A DNA stretch of 13,928 bases from the NCBI GenBank assembly GCA_002428365.1, contig DIVW01000045.1, positions 91,773 through 105,700 on the forward strand, in the 5' to 3' direction. The number at the start of each line of letters is the position of its first letter. Positions within the stretch are counted from its first letter, which is position 1. Below are positions 12,508 through 13,928 of this stretch, piece after piece. Made by a program: the position numbers and the translations under genes. The stretch comes from Propionibacteriaceae bacterium UBA6122. Lineage in GTDB: Bacteria; Actinomycetota; Actinomycetes; Propionibacteriales; Propionibacteriaceae. Below the pieces are notes generated by a model. That model was not told the DNA's origin and did no database searches. It saw only the letters and a list, made by a program, of their open reading frames with translations.

Positions 12508-13899
12508 ATGACAGATCTGGATTTCGCCAGTTTCGCCGAACAGGCACGGCTGGTGGCCGCTGGTGAAGTGACCTCGGTTGAGCTGGTTGAGCATGCCCTG
12601 GGCCGCATTCGCCGCCTCGATCAGCGGCTCAACGCCTTCGCCTACGTGCTCGATGACGCGGCTTTGGCTGAGGCTGCCGTCCGGGATGCGACCCCCTCGG
12701 TTCAACGGGGGGCGTTGCATGGGGTGCCGATCGCGATCAAGGATGAGAACGATGTGGCTGGTCTGCCGACCGCCTACGGTGGCGCGGCGTTCACCACCCC
12801 GGCCGCAGCCGACAGCGAAGTGGTGCGGCGGCTGCGCGAAGCGGGGGCGGTGATCATCGGCAAGACCCGAATGCCGGAGTTCGGCATCTGGCCGTGGACC
12901 GAGACCAGCGCGAACGGCTACACCCGCAACCCGTGGAACCCGCTGCGCTCAACCGCTGGCTCCTCGGGCGGTTCGGCGGCGGCGGTGGCGTCCGGCATGG
13001 TGGCCGGGGCGATTGGTGGCGACGGCGGCGGCTCGATCCGGTTGCCAGCCTCCTTCTGTGGTCTGTACGGGCTCAAGTGTCAGCGCGGCCGGACCAGTGC
13101 CGCCCCCAATGCGCACCTTTGGCGCTCGTTGGGCGTGATTGGGCCGCTCACCCGGACTGTTGAAGACAGTGCGCTGATCTACGACGCGATCACCGGTTCA
13201 TTGCCCTCAGATGCGTGGACGGCTGCGCCACTGGCGATGACGATGTCCCAGGCGTACCGCACCGAACCTGGCCCACTGCGAATCGGGTTCACCACCAGGC
13301 TGGGTGGGCTGAGCGCGGATGCCGAAACCACCGCCGCGTTGTTCGCCACAGTGGCGGCATTGCGCGAGTTGGGTCATTCGGTCACTCAGGTGAAGCCGCG
13401 ATTCCCGGAGGTGTCAGTGGCCTTCATGGCTCAGACCGCTGCCGGGGTGGGTGAGGAGGCCGAGCGGGCCGAGTTCGCTGAGTTGCTGGAGCAGCGCACC
13501 CGGACGTTGCTGAAACTCACTGGCGCTTTGCGCGGACGAGCCGAGTGGGCCGAACGGGCCGGTATTGCCGCCGGGGCAGAGTTCGCCGGTACCTTCTTTG
13601 CCGATTTCGACCTGCTGTTGATGCCCACCACGCCGACCCCGGCGGTGCCGGTCGGACAGCTGGATGGGCTTGGTGCGGTTGCTGCCTCCGCGAAGGCCAC
13701 CAAAGCCTCAGGGTTCACCTCGCTGTGGAATGTGCTGGGGAACCCGGCGGCGGCGATCCCGTCCGGCTTCAGTGCCGACGGCTTGCCGCTGAGTGTTCAA
13801 CTGGTCGGGCCGCCCGACGGTGAGCCGGTCGTGATACAGGTCTCAGCCCAGTTGGAGCGGGTTCGCCCTTGGGCGCAGCTGCGTCCACCAATCGACTGA
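12508..13899 (+). CDS. Amidase signature family hydrolase
   Basis: A 463-residue enzyme of the amidase signature family, which hydrolyses C-N amide bonds. The Ser-cisSer-Lys triad is visible: Lys78 in PIAIKDEN, the cis-Ser in AGSSGGSAAAVASG (Ser152) and the nucleophile in DGGGSIRLP (Ser176). The 24-residue spacing between the serines equals that of mammalian FAAH (Ser217/Ser241). Length is usual for the family. No GatB or GatC gene is adjacent and the sequence lacks GatA-specific context, so it is more likely a catabolic or detoxifying amidase than the tRNA amidotransferase subunit; the substrate is unknown. The gene starts 29 bp after ygfZ on the same strand. The ATG at 12508 has only a distant GGAG (13 nt upstream), so translation initiation may be weak or partly coupled. 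Confidence 0.9.
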   Translation: MTDLDFASFAEQARLVAAGEVTSVELVEHALGRIRRLDQRLNAFAYVLDDAALAEAAVRDATPSVQRGALHGVPIAIKDENDVAGLPTAYGGAAFTTPAAADSEVVRRLREAGAVIIGKTRMPEFGIWPWTETSANGYTRNPWNPLRSTAGSSGGSAAAVASGMVAGAIGGDGGGSIRLPASFCGLYGLKCQRGRTSAAPNAHLWRSLGVIGPLTRTVEDSALIYDAITGSLPSDAWTAAPLAMTMSQAYRTEPGPLRIGFTTRLGGLSADAETTAALFATVAALRELGHSVTQVKPRFPEVSVAFMAQTAAGVGEEAERAEFAELLEQRTRTLLKLTGALRGRAEWAERAGIAAGAEFAGTFFADFDLLLMPTTPTPAVPVGQLDGLGAVAASAKATKASGFTSLWNVLGNPAAAIPSGFSADGLPLSVQLVGPPDGEPVVIQVSAQLERVRPWAQLRPPID

Positions 13900-13928
13900 C
13901 CCGTCGCGCCGCGCAAAACGGGGACGGT

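Noticed and set aside
12497..12511. Four-codon mini-frame whose TGA overlaps the amidase ATG
   Set aside because: The GGAG is only 2 nt from its ATG, too close for initiation, and nothing else supports a leader peptide.
13901..13927. CCGTC / GACGG inverted repeat after the amidase stop
   Set aside because: Only a 5-bp stem with a long loop at the window edge; too weak to call a terminator.
1..13928. Mobile elements, CRISPR arrays, phage genes, tRNA or rRNA genes
   Set aside because: No transposase or integrase frames, no regularly spaced repeats and no RNA-gene-like stretches were seen; nearly all the sequence is accounted for by ordinary genes.

Overview
The window is high-GC actinobacterial chromosome. 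The evidence is the GC-rich codon use, the mycothiol synthase (mycothiol is an actinobacterial thiol), a GlnR-type regulator, a MutT1-type Nudix/histidine-phosphatase protein, a Streptomyces-style PHO box and several apparently leaderless genes. The gene set resembles Propionibacteriales or related Actinobacteria, but the genus cannot be fixed from the sequence alone. All genes look like chromosomal housekeeping genes. I see no mobile elements, CRISPR arrays, tRNA or rRNA genes.

Layout. (1) Positions 1-3731, minus strand: the high-affinity phosphate uptake operon pstS-pstC-pstA-pstB, with pstB cut by the window edge. A two-repeat PHO box lies upstream of pstS, and a perfect 15-bp hairpin between pstS and pstC probably sets the ratio of binding protein to permease. 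(2) 3903-4931, plus strand: a LacI-family repressor, divergent from pstS and without an obvious target. (3) 4941-10869, minus strand: reading with transcription, a DUF4184 membrane protein, D-aminoacyl-tRNA deacylase (dtd), a GlnR-like winged-helix regulator, a mycothiol synthase fused in frame to polyphosphate kinase 1, and mutT1. (4) 10946-13899, plus strand: a 39-residue membrane protein, a nitrobindin-like beta-barrel protein, a YgfZ-type folate-binding protein and an amidase.

How the genes fit together. The pst operon imports phosphate under phosphate-starvation control. PPK1 stores phosphate as polyphosphate, and MutT1-type enzymes clean up oxidised and (di)nucleoside polyphosphates. 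The GlnR-like regulator beside mshD, with nitrobindin and YgfZ nearby, recalls the mycobacterial Rv0811c-Rv0820 neighbourhood. The most unusual element is the mshD-ppk open reading frame (5833 to about 8805). Two GNAT domains with mycothiol-synthase signatures run without a stop codon into a complete 707-residue PPK1. A strong internal Shine-Dalgarno and ATG sit exactly at the junction, so the locus could make both a bifunctional fusion and free PPK1.
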